64,000 nt of DNA, taken from assembly GCF_028640845.1 (NCBI RefSeq), contig NC_080539.1, forward strand, positions 300,063,516 to 300,127,515, read 5' to 3'. Each line of letters starts with the position of its first letter. Position 1 is the stretch's first letter. The stretch is from Ahaetulla prasina (lineage: Eukaryota > Chordata > Lepidosauria > Squamata > Colubridae). Under the pieces are notes generated by a model, which saw only the letters and a list, made by a program, of their open reading frames with translations, was not told the origin of the DNA and made no database searches. Positions 35,168 through 48,583 of the stretch are shown here, in pieces. A program made the translations under genes and the position numbers.

Positions 35168-35560
35168 CAAATAGTCCTTGAGTTACAACCATTTGTTTAA
35201 TGACTCTTCAAAGTCGTAATGGCACTGAAAAAAGTGACTTATAACTGTTTTTCACACTTATGACTGTTACAGCATCTCCATGGTCCCATGATAAAAAATT
35301 GAATGCTTGCAACTGGCGTGTATTTATGATGGTTGCAGTGTCCTGGGGGTTATGTGATCACTTTTTGCAACTTTCTGATAAGCAAAGTCAATGGGGAAGC
35401 CAGATTCACTTAACCAACCATGTTACTAACAGCTGCAGTGATTCATTAAACAACTGTGACAAGAAAGGTCATAAAATGGGGCAAATCTAATTTAACAACT
35501 GTCTTGCTTAACAATGGAAATTTTGGGCTCAATTGTGGTTGTTAAATCGAGGACTATATG
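35168..35560. mobile_element. Mariner/Tigger-like nonautonomous element (copy 2)
   Basis: Same sequence as 7659-8051 and 48204-48583: it starts CAAATAGTCCTTGAGTTACAA and ends AATCGAGGACTATATG, with TA on each side. The interior matches GCACTGAAAAAAGTGACTTAT. No transposase. Confidence 0.75.
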
Positions 35561-37064
35561 TATAATACAGCAGGTTTTCATTGACATAATTTGCTCTGTG
35601 TAGTTGAATGAGTACCAATTCTCTTAAGAGTGTTTTGAGTCTCTTTCCCCAAGATAAGAAATATCACTTTATATACCTAAGCTCTTCTCAAGGAGATATG
35701 ATTGCAAACAGCCTACTGAATTGGTTGGTTCATTTCCCCCCCACTCCTGGGTAGTATACATGTCTCACAGTCCCATCTATTTGTCTTACTCTTTGGTCAA
35801 AGGAATGGATTACTGAAAGGTGGCTGTTGGTACTACAGCTCTATCTTAATACAACCCCCCATTTAGAAAATCAGACTCTATAATATAATGGAGAGGCGTT
35901 TTTTGACCTTGAAAGGTATAATTGGCTTGTAATGACACATGTCTCATTTGTACTGTTCTAACAATAATTCCCCATTTCTTCAGAACTGTGTTTTGAACTG
36001 GGTTTCTGGCTCATAATAACTATAATTGAGGAAAGAGACAAAAACCAACCATCAAAAAATGTTGGAAAAAAAATCTCCCATATTATCATTCAGATGTGGC
36101 TTTCTTAAATGAATGCCCTTGTTTTCTTGGTAGGACTCACCCTTCATTTAAGCAATTAAAGTCATTTAAAGATACTATCTTAGGCAAATATACATAGGTA
36201 AGAAATATTTGCATCTTTTGACCACACTGCTAAAAATAAGCTTGTTGGTTGGTTGTGGTTACAGAAAAAACTTGGTTACCAACCAATTCTTTTATAAGGT
36301 AGGTATTCACTCAATATTGACAGACAAGGATTGTATAATAAGGGATATAATATGGTCCTGGCTTCTCTTAATGATGGCTAGTTTTCAATTTTTTTTCAAA
36401 TCATCTACAAAAACAAAACTTTATCAGAACATAGTTCTGCATTCTGATTTGTATCACATCTTACGATGCATTGTCTTTTTTTTTTTTTTGAGGAGGCTGA
36501 AATCACACCTAATAGTTGTAGGATTTTCTATTCTGAAATCATCACATGCTCAAAAGGCTCTGCTTGCTAGTATGTTGAAGTTTTAGATTTATTCATGATC
36601 TGCAGCCTGAAAGACTTTAGGAGGGGAAGGAATGAGATGGAAGCTGAGATAGGACACCATGACAATTAGTGAAATATGCTGGTGGAACATTTTGTCAATT
36701 GAGACAGGCAACAACAGGGTGGAGCTGCTGGGGGCAGAACTTGAGAGTCACATGGAGGAACATATTTTGGGCAGTATTTTATATCCCTCTAATCAAAGAT
36801 CATGTTCTTATGGTAGCATAACTAGAGCCCACGACACCAGAAATTGCCTTCCCATTGATGTCAGTGAAAGGAAGCTCATCCTAACTCAAAGAACACAGTC
36901 ACATTTTATTATGACAGAATATGGGAAAGGATACAGTGGGGAGCGGAGTCTATCTCTTTAGGAAAAATGCAGGGTAGCCAAAGCAATCAGGCTTGTGACC
37001 AGTATCAGGTAAGAAGTGAGTCTTATTGTGATCTTTTGAGCAGGACAGGATAGCACAGCTGGCT
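35561..37064. other. No gene recognised
   Basis: Contains short open frames (up to 125 codons at 36209-36586) without recognisable motifs and a poly(T) run near 36478-36490. Confidence 0.45.
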
Positions 37065-37245
37065 GGCTATGCTAACAAACCCAGAAAATAGCATAGTTCA
37101 TCACTAAAACTGAGAGCACGTTGAAGAAGCTTCTTGGATGAGAAGCGAAACATCTTCAAAGGAAAAACCAGAAAGTCCAGTTGCCTCTTGAAAAAGCATC
37201 TTTGGGACAACCATGACCTGGATGACTGATAATCTCCATAGATGT
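37065..37245 (+). mobile_element. Interspersed repeat, possibly Penelope-like
   Basis: The segment GAAGAAGCTTCTTGGATGAG, AAGCGAAACATCTTCAA and CATGACCTGGATGACTGA is a repeat I recognise from many fish and reptile genomes and associate with Penelope-like elements. The GATGAG...GAAAC spacing is reminiscent of a hammerhead ribozyme core but is not an exact match. Family assignment is tentative. Confidence 0.4.
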
Positions 37246-38279
37246 TCATCAGTAAAACATTTTTTTCCACTTTACAGAAGAGTTTGGAAAATTTCTAGCA
37301 TTTATTTCATATTCACCTTCATTGTCTGGAAAAGTGCAAAGTTAGTAAACAAAACAGGCAATAATTTCTACTGATTTTAAAGAGTCCCCTTCTCATCCAA
37401 ATGGCTGTTTCTTGGCAGATAAAGGATAAGAAGAGGGCTCTATTGAGACAGGAAGGGGGCAATATGACGAAATGTGCTTAATATAATCTTGCAATGCAAC
37501 AACTTGCATAACCTGTCAGAAAGTATATAATGAAGGCATCTCTCTATCATGACATCATCACACACATCACCTTGGTTTCCTAATTACTTGCAGTGAATGC
37601 CACTGGGAGGGGCTCTAACACTATCTTGCTCAGCCAAAATTTGGAAAGGGCTGAACTTCTGTTAATCAGAAACAGAAATAGAACTCCTTGCACTGGGGTT
37701 TATTCCGGGTTTGGAGCAAAACCCGAATTTCTGTTTTATACTCTTCTACTTGAAAACAATTCAATATGAGATAGGGCCAATGAAAAATAAGCAGATTTCT
37801 GGCAGATGAAAGACTACAACTAGAGTGGCCGAAATCCAATTTTGCTTTTGCTGCAACAAGTTAAAAATAATAATACTGCTCGAGAAAGTCCTGTACATCA
37901 AAGAAAGTTTTCTATCTCGCAAAAGGAAATTTTTCTCGCGGAATGGAAGCGACAGAAAAAAAAACCCCACAGGGCTGGGATTAAAAGGGTAAGAGAAATT
38001 CTCGGGAAGACTTCAAAACGAAGTTCGGACTGTCAGCTTGTTCCTACGTGCCAGGCTGTTTTGCACTGAAAAGCACCTCTCCTGGGTCGATGGAGACCCC
38101 ACGAAAAGGGCACCCCCCAACTTTTGCTTACCCTGAGCGAGAGAAGGGAGGAGGAATGTTTTATGAGAACGTCCCAAAGGAAAAGGAATGCAAAACGGGG
38201 CATGTCGGGCCGAGTGAAAAAGAAAACACACGCGCCGCTTTCTTTGGTTTATCCTCCAGATTCGTGAAGGAGACCTGCT
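37246..38279. other. Sequence leading into a CpG island, no gene recognised
   Basis: AT-rich at the left, becoming GC-rich from about 37900. No supported coding frame. Confidence 0.45.
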
Positions 38280-39014
38280 CCCTCCGCGCCCGGCGGGGAC
38301 ATCCCTACTCGGAGGGGGAGGAGGGGGGGGCAGCGTGCAGCAATGCTGGCAGTCCACGTGCAGCGAGGCGCTGGCTGCTTAGCTGGCGAGGCCCCGCCTC
38401 AGCCACGGCTTCCCCCGCCCCTCCCCTTTCCAGCCTCTCACTCCGGCCTTTCGCTCGCCATTCACCGGCCCTTTAAACCCGCGCGCGCCTAAGGGCCGCC
38501 TCCTTCCCCCCCCTCACTCCTCCTCCTCGGCAGGCCCGGCGCGTGAGGCCCCGCTTGCGCTACAGAGTGGGCGGAGCCACCTCGGGGAGCCAGGCTGTTG
38601 CTTCTGGCAGCGGAGAAGCCGGAGCAGCAGAGTTGAAGGGAGTAGGAGGGCAAAGCAGGCGGCGGCGGCGGCAACAGCGGCGCGAGCGACCGGCGAAGGA
38701 AGCGGCGCCTTCTCGCGCGTCGGGGGCGGGGGGGAGGTTTCGGGTGAACGCGGGACGCTCCGTGGCCGGGCCTCCCCTTCGGCGCGCGCGGGGGGTGGGT
38801 GGGTGTCTCTCCTCGCCGTGAATGTTGGTTGCAGTGGCCGCCGCGAGCCCCTGCGGCAGGAGGAGACGGCTCCGATCCCCTCCCCCGCTCCCGCCGTTCT
38901 CAGCGCCAGGCACCCAAGGGCACGCAGGCCTTGCAGTAACCCGGGATCCCGGCTCCGTAGAAGTGGGGAAGCAGCTGCCCAGTTCTGAACCAGCCCAATT
39001 GCCGCGGCCGCTGG
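38280..39014 (+). promoter_or_regulatory. SUSD6: CpG-island promoter and noncoding first exon, probably SUSD6
   Basis: The block has very high G+C and CpG density, GC boxes (GCCCCGCCTC near 38392, GGGCGGAGCC near 38569) and (GGC)n near 38660. A consensus donor CTGG/GTGAGT places an exon end at 39014 on the plus strand. No long conserved coding frame is present, so the exon is probably 5' UTR. From recalled mammalian synteny, SUSD6 lies beside CCDC177 in the opposite orientation and has an untranslated first exon and a long first intron. The gene name is an inference from position only. Confidence 0.5.
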
Positions 39015-42000
39015 GTGAGTAGCTCGGTGGCGACTGGCTTGTAAGGAGGAGGAGGAGGAGCAGGAGGAGTGTCTCGGCGGCGGGGGTGGAAGGGTCTTGA
39101 AGGCGCCTCCCTCTCTCTCTCCCTCCCTCCCCCCCACTTCGGTTCCTGGCTCTTTGTTACCCGAACGGCTGTTAGACAGACAGCGCGGAAGGCGGCTGTT
39201 GGGCGCCACAGTCAAGAGTTGCTCGGCTGTTCCCTTGCCAGGCGCTCGCACCTGCTTCCCAGAGCCTGGGAAGGGCGAGACTGCTGGAGGGCTTTCCCTT
39301 TCAAGCAGATGCAGCGGAGGATGGCTTGCAAAGGTCAAGGGTGGATTGGAGAGTCGAGGTGAAGGTCAACATCTGTGAATCCCTGCCAGCGGTGGGGGGT
39401 GGGTGGGTTGTCCGCAGTGGAAAAACGGGCCGCAGTTCTCTTCCCCTTTTAAAGGGAGGCCGGGGTGGTAGAAATCCCCTTGCCTGGGAAAACTTGGAAA
39501 CGAAACTTGTCTGGACGAAGCTCTGTGTGGAAGAGCCAGATTTGGAGCACTTCCTGGAGGACGGTCTACGTCAACCACGGAGATTCTGAAACGGGAGATG
39601 AATTAACGCTCTTGTAGCTGTTCTGCTTTGCTGTGGCTAAAGGGGAAAATCTTAGGCAGGCTGGCTGACTTAACAGAACAAGTATTATATGGAATATACT
39701 CGTAGAGAGGGTGGGGTGGGAAGTGGAATGCTTTTCGGTTTCTTTGTGTCTCAATCTGCAGCTTGCTTGGGTGATGTTTTAGTAAATGTGGGCTTCCTGT
39801 GGCTTCATTTGTTATTTTTAAAGAGAACATTTCCGGATAACGTCTTTGTTTTATTAGGCTGCAAAAAAAATCTGGGCATTTAAAAATGAAATTCTAAAGG
39901 TAATTCACATGCAGTTTCGGTTTTGTACTAAGCCGGAAAAGGTAAAAAAAGGTGTAAGTGGGGGAGGGGAAAGTAAGTCAGTTATTGGGTTAATAAAGCT
40001 AGGAAGAAATCAATTTCCATAACAGCCTTTTCTGAGAAGCTTTATGTAAGACTTGCTAATTGTATCAGGTAATTGGTTACTGAAACGAAAACAAACAGTA
40101 GATCCGATGCTGATCTTGTTTGATATGAATGTCAACCTGTAGAGATAGAATATACTCTAATTTGCTTAAATTGCAATTCTGAGTCAGACTTTTATATAAA
40201 TATGTATAAAGGTTGCATTGCTTATTCAGACTTCACATTGAAAATCCTGTTTTTCATCCATATTTTCAAAACACGCAAGTGAAAACCTGATGTTATCAAA
40301 TGGTGATATCTCTTGGATACTTTTGAATATTTTATTGTAAGCTATTGTACTTTTTGTTCTAAACAGTACTATTATCATTTATAGTGTTATATTGATCATT
40401 AATCTTACAGTATTACTCTACATCTCATTGCTTTAATTTATTCCTTGTAATTATTCTACTTTAATATATGGGAAAGAAGTAAGATTAAGGCCTAGAAGTT
40501 GATGTTTAATTCCCAATAGTTTTATTAGTTGTAGTATGTTGATTTCTTTCGTAGTGGTTTACATTCTCATTATTTGATTTTTTCAAAATATATTTCTGTA
40601 TTGTGGCCTATCAAGTCACTTCTAAAAATAGTTTTGGTCTATGTAGGTAAATGTATATCTATGGTATTCCTATGGTATAAATTTAACATAATATATTAAT
40701 ATGAATATATTCATGCTATTTTTGTATTGAATTTACAATATCCTGTTAAAGTTTCTACATGATTTAGATATTTAACCAAATCAGTTTAGGTCAAAGACTA
40801 AATGGGCGCCTGGGATTTTCTGTATTTGCATATCTCTGAGGATTTATTTGAGTTGAAAGATTAGCTAGCATATATGCATCATGTCCTGTTAGCAAGAGCA
40901 CTCTTACTTCTTACTTTTTCAGTACAGAAATTAGTGACACATTCGAAGTTTTAAAAAAAGCAATAATTTCAAAACTTTGTGATTCAATCAAAATGGTTAT
41001 TTAATATAGGTTTAGTGCAAATGGGTTTTAAACATGATTACTGCAAATTTAGGGCATCTTAAGTTGTAAACTTGATCGTTGAGCAGGTAAAGCAAAATGG
41101 ACACTGATTTGTATTGTAGGCTCATAATTGATAGTTATGAAGAACATATACTGTCAATTTAATAACTTTTGGTCTTTGCCACATTCTTAATGGTGAAGAT
41201 GGAAACAAACTCCGGATCCTTCCTCTTATTATGTTTCTTGTGCAGCACAACTATATCCCACTGTCAATTCCAGAGTTGGGAGAAAATTTTTGACTGAACA
41301 TATGGAATTTGGGAGTGGGAGAACTTCTACAGAAAAGTTCTTTAATAGGCTTTAAATTTTCTTTTTTTGGGAAATGTTTATTTGGGGCTTTCTGAATAAC
41401 AATATTGCATCAAATATTGGTCATAACTGGGAAAAAGCAAAATGTGGAAATAGTTGTTGAATTTCTCAGTAACTCAGAAATCTTGCCAAGTTGCTTCCTT
41501 ATGCTTTTTTTTTGGTCTTCCTGTAAATCTGCAACTTGTGTAACAAGGCTGTGCTTGGCAGGATCCTTTCTATCATTGTAATTCAAAGTTCAAAATTCTT
41601 TTAGAGAGAGAAGCTTTATAGCACTATTGTAAATTTATAGCATTCCATCATGAAGGGGTTTATCACTAGGATTTCCACTGGAGGAAATGAGTGGTGCTAT
41701 TATTTCAGTCTATTTCATCTTTATCTGACTCCCTTGACTCTCATCCTAAAGTGTCCCACAGTTTCTTGGGACTGATCCTCAGAAGGGGAAATAAGCAAAA
41801 ATCACCTTTCTCCTCTTCTGTAATGGATATTTGGATTGGATACTCCAACCCTATATTTTTAACTAAGGAGGATTTATTTTTTTGTTTAAATGCAGGTTTT
41901 CAGCCTGTAAAGTTTAATTATACATTGGCAAGATTATTAATGCTGACTTGAAGGATAGTAGCTACATTTTGCTGCTTTAGTCCTGAAGCTATGTGCTAAT

Positions 42001-42934
42001 GATACTTTGTCTACTAATTAAATATACCAGAATTAGAGCAAGAAGTAAATGAAAATATGAGTAAGACCCAATGAAGTGTTGAACTAAACTTCTGAAAAGT
42101 TAAAATTCTAATGTTATTTTTATTTATTCTATGCCTATTCCTGGTGAAAATATGCAATACAAGTTTAATAAAATATCAATAAGGCAGAATATCTGCTTTC
42201 TGGCAAAAGCAATTGCTTTTTTCACTGCCTGAACCTTGAAAGTCATAAATGGTGAAGTATTGTAGGGTGTGAATGATTTGAGTTCAGTAACATAGGCTAA
42301 TCAAACATTGTTTAAGACTGTTTTCCTTCTCGACTTCCTTTTCCAACCTGAAGAAAAAGTAGTTTTCAGACTTCATATTCAAGTGTTAATATCTGAAACT
42401 AAGTCCTTGTTATTTTATCCACTACTACAGTAAACTGGAGCAAAGCATCATAGTTGCTGAGTCGTTATTCTGTCTTTTTGAAAAGCACAAAAAGTATAAT
42501 TCAACTATGGGGGGAAATTTTTGATTTGGAAAAAAAAACCCCGCATAACAAATTGTAGTCTTAAATCAAATGGTTGTGGAGAGAGTTGATATATCAGTTT
42601 TGATGATTTGGACAAAATCAGATTGGTTTTTAGCTTTGAGTGGATAATATTTTATGTTTATTTTATAAGGCAGTACAGAGTTAAAAATTGAAAAGGCAAA
42701 AATGTGATTTAGGCCACATGTGTTTGACATATGTAGGAATACTTTAAACACAATATGTTTTCTTCCTTGGGATTGGACATAAGTTTTTGAATAGTCAATG
42801 TTGTATTACAGTTAAGTTGTTGAATTACAACTTGAAAGACCCAGATTCAAGTTCACCTTCTCAGTGAAGCCTGTACAATAAAGTTGTTCTATCGACAAAA
42901 TTGAGGGAGATCTCCATGTAGCCTCCCTCTGGAG
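39015..42934 (+). other. Presumed first intron, no exon recognised
   Basis: Begins with GTGAGT and remains GC-rich to about 39.6 kb, then becomes AT-rich. No coding exon or clear repeat was recognised. Open frames at 39069-39589 lie in the CpG-island shoulder and have no known motif. Confidence 0.45.
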
Positions 42935-43177
42935 CAATGATGAAATCCATTTTTGGTTCTGTGGGAGTGGCTTGATGGGTGTGGTATGGCTTGGTGGTCA
43001 TGCCAGGGGAAGGATATTGCAAAATCTCCATTCCTTCCCCACTCCTGGGAGAAGGATATTGCAAAATCTCCATTCCCACACCACTCTGGGACCAGCCAGA
43101 GGTAGTATTTGCTGGTTTTTCATACTACTCAAAATTTCCACTACCGATTCGTCAGAACCTGCTGGATTTCACCCCTG
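42935..43177. mobile_element. hAT-type element with perfect 8-bp target duplication
   Basis: It starts CAATGATGAAATCCA and ends TGGATTTCACCCCTG. Perfect 8-bp repeats CTCTGGAG lie at 42927-42934 and 43178-43185. A ~45-bp internal segment (AAGGATATTGCAAAATCTCC) is present twice in tandem (about 43010 and 43052). The family is that of 18259-18479. Confidence 0.9.
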
Positions 43178-43185
43178 CTCTGGAG

Positions 43186-44976
43186 GCTGTAGAGAGCAGT
43201 TTCAAAATTTTATAAATAAGTAGGTAAAATAAACGTGTCTGTTTATTTTAATACAAATAAAATGAATAAAATAGCTTGAACTGCTATTTTATTGTGACTA
43301 TAAGCTGGCTCCATGCATTTTAAAAAAAGGCTGCTTGTAAAATATTTGAAATGACCATCATATATGTCTCTATTAGTATTCCATTCTTATTGAGACATTG
43401 CTAATTTAGACACAGAATATATGAGACTTCCTTATTGTAATAGAAATCTTGACAGTGTCTCTGATACACAAAGTGCATCTTTCAAGGTTATCATACTGAC
43501 TAATATGTTCCTGTGGTTAAAGGCAAAAATTATATAGCTCTTCCTGTTTTTTTAACATTTCTTACAGTTTTGACTGTTAGGAACTTAATAAATTGAAAAT
43601 AATTTAGGGCATTTATATTTGTTCTTTTGCTTCCACTACCTCAATATGTTGCTAGGAAATAATTGTAATAAGGAGTTCTTGTTGTGTTTTGATTGCAGGC
43701 TTCCCTGAATATGCAATGTATTGTAGTTGATCGGTGAGATCAGAAAACTTTCTATAAAATATTCCTATTTTTCCAGTCTGAAAAAATTCCATTTGACCAA
43801 TCGTTAAGTAATAGTTTTTAATATACTTTCAGTTTTTTTGCATCTTTTGCTACTGCTTTTATGTGGAAAGAAGTACAGGGCATTTTAAAATAGATTCTCT
43901 ATACAAATGAGGGAAGGGCAGACATTTAAAATTGTACCAAAAAAACAAACAAACAAACAAACCCCATCAGTCATTGATGCATTGATATCTTCCACAATTT
44001 AGGAATAATTACTATTTGTTGTAATCAAAAACGTTGTGTTTGATTTTTTAAAAACAATTAGATTTGATAAACTTGCTATATGGTTGTGTATCATTAGCTA
44101 ATGCTAATTCTCTCTGGTTCTGTTCTTTTGTGTATAAGATTGAAAAAAACAATTGTGGCAATATTTTCTACTAGGAGTTCTTTATTGCCATGAAATATTT
44201 ATGCTTTAAACATACATTGTATGTGTCTAATATTGAGTCTTAATTTTTCCAAAATCACATAGACAAACTTAAGTACAGCTTTTAATGATACAGTGTTGTT
44301 TTGTAGCACATAGAATGAATGAAAACAGGAAACTGTTATGAGTACTTGTTCCATAGTCTAAAGTTTGCAAACAGGATACTTTTACTGGATCAAAATAGCT
44401 CATTAACGGTTACCTCCTTTCATTTAATGTTTTCCTGCTACACAAAAACTTTGGAAGCACTTTAACATTTTAGAAACTGTCGTTCTTCATTTGCTTATTT
44501 GCTTATTTGCTTTCATACTGCATATTCCATGAATGCCATGGGAATTACGATTAGTACGGGGAAAAGAATTAACATCCTGTATCATATGATTACTATTTAC
44601 AATTTTGCCGGCTTCCCCATTGAATTTGCTTGTTGGAAGTTGGAAGTAAAGGTCACAGAAGGCAATCATAAGGATCCTGGGATACTGCAACCATAGCAGT
44701 TGTGAGATTCTTGCATTTCCTGGTTGATCAAGGTTGCTAGAGAGTGAGTGGTGGTAAATGCCTCTCTGAGAAAGAAAGCAGTCCCTCTCTGAAAGAGGTG
44801 GTGATATGCCCCCTTATCAAGATTCTCCTTGGACAATGTTCACAAAGTCTCCAACCTTCCCATTTTAGACAAGGTGATTGGGTCCCAGCTTCAGAATACT
44901 AGTTCTATCTTTATTGTATTAAAAGAATGTTGCAAGTCTGAAAGCATGTCTCTCCCATCCCTCTTGCTTTTGCAAT

Positions 44977-44978
<2 letters not shown>
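43186..44978. other. No gene recognised (presumed intron)
   Basis: AT-rich DNA with no supported features. Confidence 0.5.
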
Positions 44979-45065
<87 letters not shown>

Positions 45066-45390
45066 TTAATTTTTATACCGCCCTTCTCCCGAAGGACTCA
45101 GGGCGGTGAACAGGCAGATAAAATAATACAATATATTACAATAAAAACACTATTTAAAAAACTTATTCAATATGGCCTAAATTTAAAATACAATACAATA
45201 CAAAATATAAAAATATAAAATAAACCCCAATAAAATCCATGTTTAAAAACCCTATCCAGTCCTGCTCGGAAGAATAGATATGTCTTCAGCTCGCGGCGAA
45301 AGGTCCGGAGGTCAGGAAGTTGTCGAAGTCCTGGGGGAAGCTCATTCCAGAGGGTAGGTGCCCCCACCGAGAAGGCTTTCCCCCTGGGGG
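44979..45390 (-). mobile_element. L2-type LINE 3' end with (TAA)n tail
   Basis: A pure (TAA)n array (about 44979-45064) is followed by TTTTTATACCGCCCTTCTCC and GAAGGACTCAGGGCGG. The minus strand then encodes the C-terminal end of the LINE protein at 45367-45167 (APTLWNELPPGLRQLPDLRT, FRRELKTYLF). It is 5'-truncated to about 410 bp and has the same 3' end as 23893. Confidence 0.88.
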
Positions 45391-48203
45391 AGATTTAATT
45401 TAAGAAATTAAGGAAGGTCCCTTCTGAAATATTTGCCACATCCCCATTCCTTCTGTGGGCTCATCTGCCTCTTATCTGACCATTGTCTAATCTGCAACTC
45501 TTTTTCTTACTTCCCAGGATCATTCCCTCTTACCATGCTATACAAATACTATCAACTGTGGTGTTTTTTTAAATTGCCTATAAGCTTTGGGAGTAGAGGA
45601 CATACTTTTGCAATGGTTCCCTCTTACTTAAGTGTGTAATTCCAGTCAGGTGTTATGGAAGAAAGAGCTTGACTGCATGGGAGTTCCAATAAGGAGTCAT
45701 ATAGGTCTCTTTGTTTTCCCCCATGCTGTTTCCTAACTTCATGAAACCAGAAAAAAGAAATTTATTTGCTTAAGAGCAAGTCATTGTAATATACTGCTAA
45801 TATTTGATACCTTACTGTTGTGCACTAAACTGAAGATGCTGAACCAGCATCTAGAGGGTTTATACATTTGGATGGGGCAAAACATGTTCAGATCCTATCA
45901 AGATAGGACAGTGGTAGTAACTCTCAATAACATCAATCCTAGTAGTTACTCTGGGTGGAGATGCATTCCCCTGAAGAAGATGACTTAAGAATTGGTTTGC
46001 ATTTTCGTTTTATCCTCAGCAGTTGGAAGGCATGGCAGTGCAGGTTTCATTTGATTTGGGCTAGTGCACCAATTATTAATGAAATTGAGCCACAATATTC
46101 TGACCTCAGTTAACTCAAACCCTGATCAACATCCAATTAGCTACATCCAGTTGCACTACTAAAATCCTTACAAGGGGAAAGACTAACCACAGAATTCTGA
46201 AATTCTAGTGCCTGTTGGCTGACATAGCATGTAAATTTGGATAGTTCATTTAAAGTAATACTGCAAATACTTTCACTTTCTCTGTAAGTCTGTCATGTGG
46301 CAGTTCAGATTTTTAATTCTGGATCTTTCAGCAAGCTGCTTTTAATATACATATTCTCTGGAGAAAGGATTCAAAGGAACAGACTGAATATTTTTCTGAT
46401 GAAAATATATGAACACGCTTTTATCAGGAAAATGGTAATTGTAAACTTTTGGTTGTGAGTTAGTTCCTTGAAACAAATTACCTTGGATATTTGTTTGAAG
46501 GAATAACTGGATATATTATACGGTACATAATAGAATTTTTTAAAATAAATTTGAAATTTCACAAGATTATGAAAATGCTTTAGTTTTCCACTGCGGCAAT
46601 TTTTTAACAGTATGGAATATTAAAATAGCTGCAATGCTTCTGTTAACAGTATTTATGTAGACTACATCATTTGAAGAATTAGAAAAGTTGTTATATAGAG
46701 TGTTATTTTATTTGTAAAAACATCCAAGATTGTTCAGATTTTGTATTTGTGTTTGGTTTCTTATTCTGGAATAATCTGATGGATCTGTTGTGTCTGTGAT
46801 GAGTTTGTAAATAAGTTTTGTTCACTATGGAAAGACTTCCTAATATGGTTCTGTCAGCAAAGTTAGCTTATGGTGAGGAGGTGGGAATTCAGGAGCAATG
46901 CTAAAAAGAGCATATTAGCTCACTTTTATTTTCAACTTGGCCTCAGCTGACACCTGACTGCTTTCTGTTTGTTGGCTTGTTGCTGCTTATGGAAGACATT
47001 ACATTTAATATTGATTAAATGATAGAGTATACATTGCAAGTTTCATATCAGATTACCAGTTTGGGCAGCAAATGAAAAAAGAAGAAATTACTTTCATTGG
47101 TATAAGCATTGTTTTTGATTGCAAGAAATGTGAGCATTCTAAAGTGAAAGTCTGAATTATCCTTTCACTTGTCAGTTGAAGTGTGCGAGCTGCTGTTTCC
47201 AGTGAATTAATGTCCCACAGTCCAGGTGTGCAAATGTAAACTCTTTAATGTTACCTTGCACCTTTATAATTGAATCCTATTCTTACCCTGCTTAGTTTTT
47301 TTGTAGCTAATTATGAGGGATGCTGAAATAAGAAACTGAGTGGCTAAGATAATGTGGGAAGTATGATTACATGCTGTAATTCTTGTTACTGGGACGTTGA
47401 GATTAGAAGTACTTATGTTGTTTCTCAAATGAACCTATTTAGTTTTGAAGACTGAGGAGGTAGTATGTACGGGGAGGCAGTTGTAATACAAGATAAAAAT
47501 AACATATGTGTGCCTGGACATTTTGAAGTCACATTTGGTGCTTTTCTGTATATGTAATCCCAGATAATCGTATTTTAAATCAGAATATATATTTCATTTT
47601 AGTCATATTCTGTTATATTGTATAAATACCTAAAGTCTTTGTCTTTTATTTTTAGCTCATATATATTTGAAGAGCTGTTGAAATTAATCAGAAAATATTT
47701 CATTAATCTTTGCCTCTAATTGTTTTGTGCTCTTTTAATCCATTAAATATTTTAAGTCTATGCTTCAAATTTGGTTCAAACTATTAGCTTGTGGACTATG
47801 ACAAATGGAATATACTTCATCAACAAAATGATTAACAGATTTCCATTGCTAATGGTTTAGAGGATCATTATTTTGCCAGAGCTGTAAAGATACAGGTGAC
47901 AATTTGATTTCTGTGGTCTGGATAATCTTTGGTATCATTTGACATCTACTAAAAGTGAAATTGTGAGTATTTGCAGTTTCTTTGTGGAAAATCTAAATTG
48001 CTTGGAATACAAATTTGATCCAGTGTCACCACAATTGTACCTAGCAGGTGAGATATTATTAAAAGGATGGATGTTGCTATTCAGTACAATTCTTTCACAC
48101 AATTTCTAAATCTGCTAGGGTAGACTGGAAAGCATATTGTAATTTAAATCTTATTATTTTAAAGGAAAACACAAAAGGTTGGATGGAGAGTACTGTAAAA
48201 ATA
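45391..48203. other. No gene recognised (presumed intron)
   Basis: About 2.8 kb of AT-rich, apparently unique DNA with no supported exon or repeat. Confidence 0.5.
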
Positions 48204-48583
48204 CAAGTAGTCCTCGACTTAGAACAGTTCATTTAGTGACCATTCAAAGTTACAACAGCACTGAAAAAAGTGACATGACCATTTTTCACATGACATTTGC
48301 AGCATCCCTTTGATTACATGATCAAAATCCAGATGCTTGGCAACTGGTTCATATTTATGACAGTTGCAGTGGCCAGGGTTCATGTGATCAGCTTTTGTGA
48401 TCTTCTGATGGGCAAAATCAATGGGAAAGCCAGATTCACTTAATAACAATATGAAGAACTGCAATGATTCACTTAACAACGGTGGCAAGAAAGATCAAAA
48501 AATGGGGCAAAATTCACAACAAATATTTCACTTTGCAACATAAATTTTGAGCTCAATTGCGGTCATAAATTGAGGATTACCTG
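48204..48583. mobile_element. Mariner/Tigger-like nonautonomous element (copy 3)
   Basis: It starts CAAGTAGTCCTCGACTTAGAA and ends AATTGAGGATTACCTG, flanked by TA at 48202-48203 and 48584-48585. The interior matches 7659-8051 and 35168-35560 over the whole length. Confidence 0.8.

Noticed and set aside
38514..39338. 274-codon minus-strand open frame in the CpG island
   Set aside because: Low-complexity Ser/Pro/Arg translation of GC-rich DNA without conserved motifs. The donor and context favour a noncoding plus-strand exon.
44829..45218. 129-codon open frame with a long Asn run
   Set aside because: The Asn run is the translated (TAA)n microsatellite tail of an L2 element.
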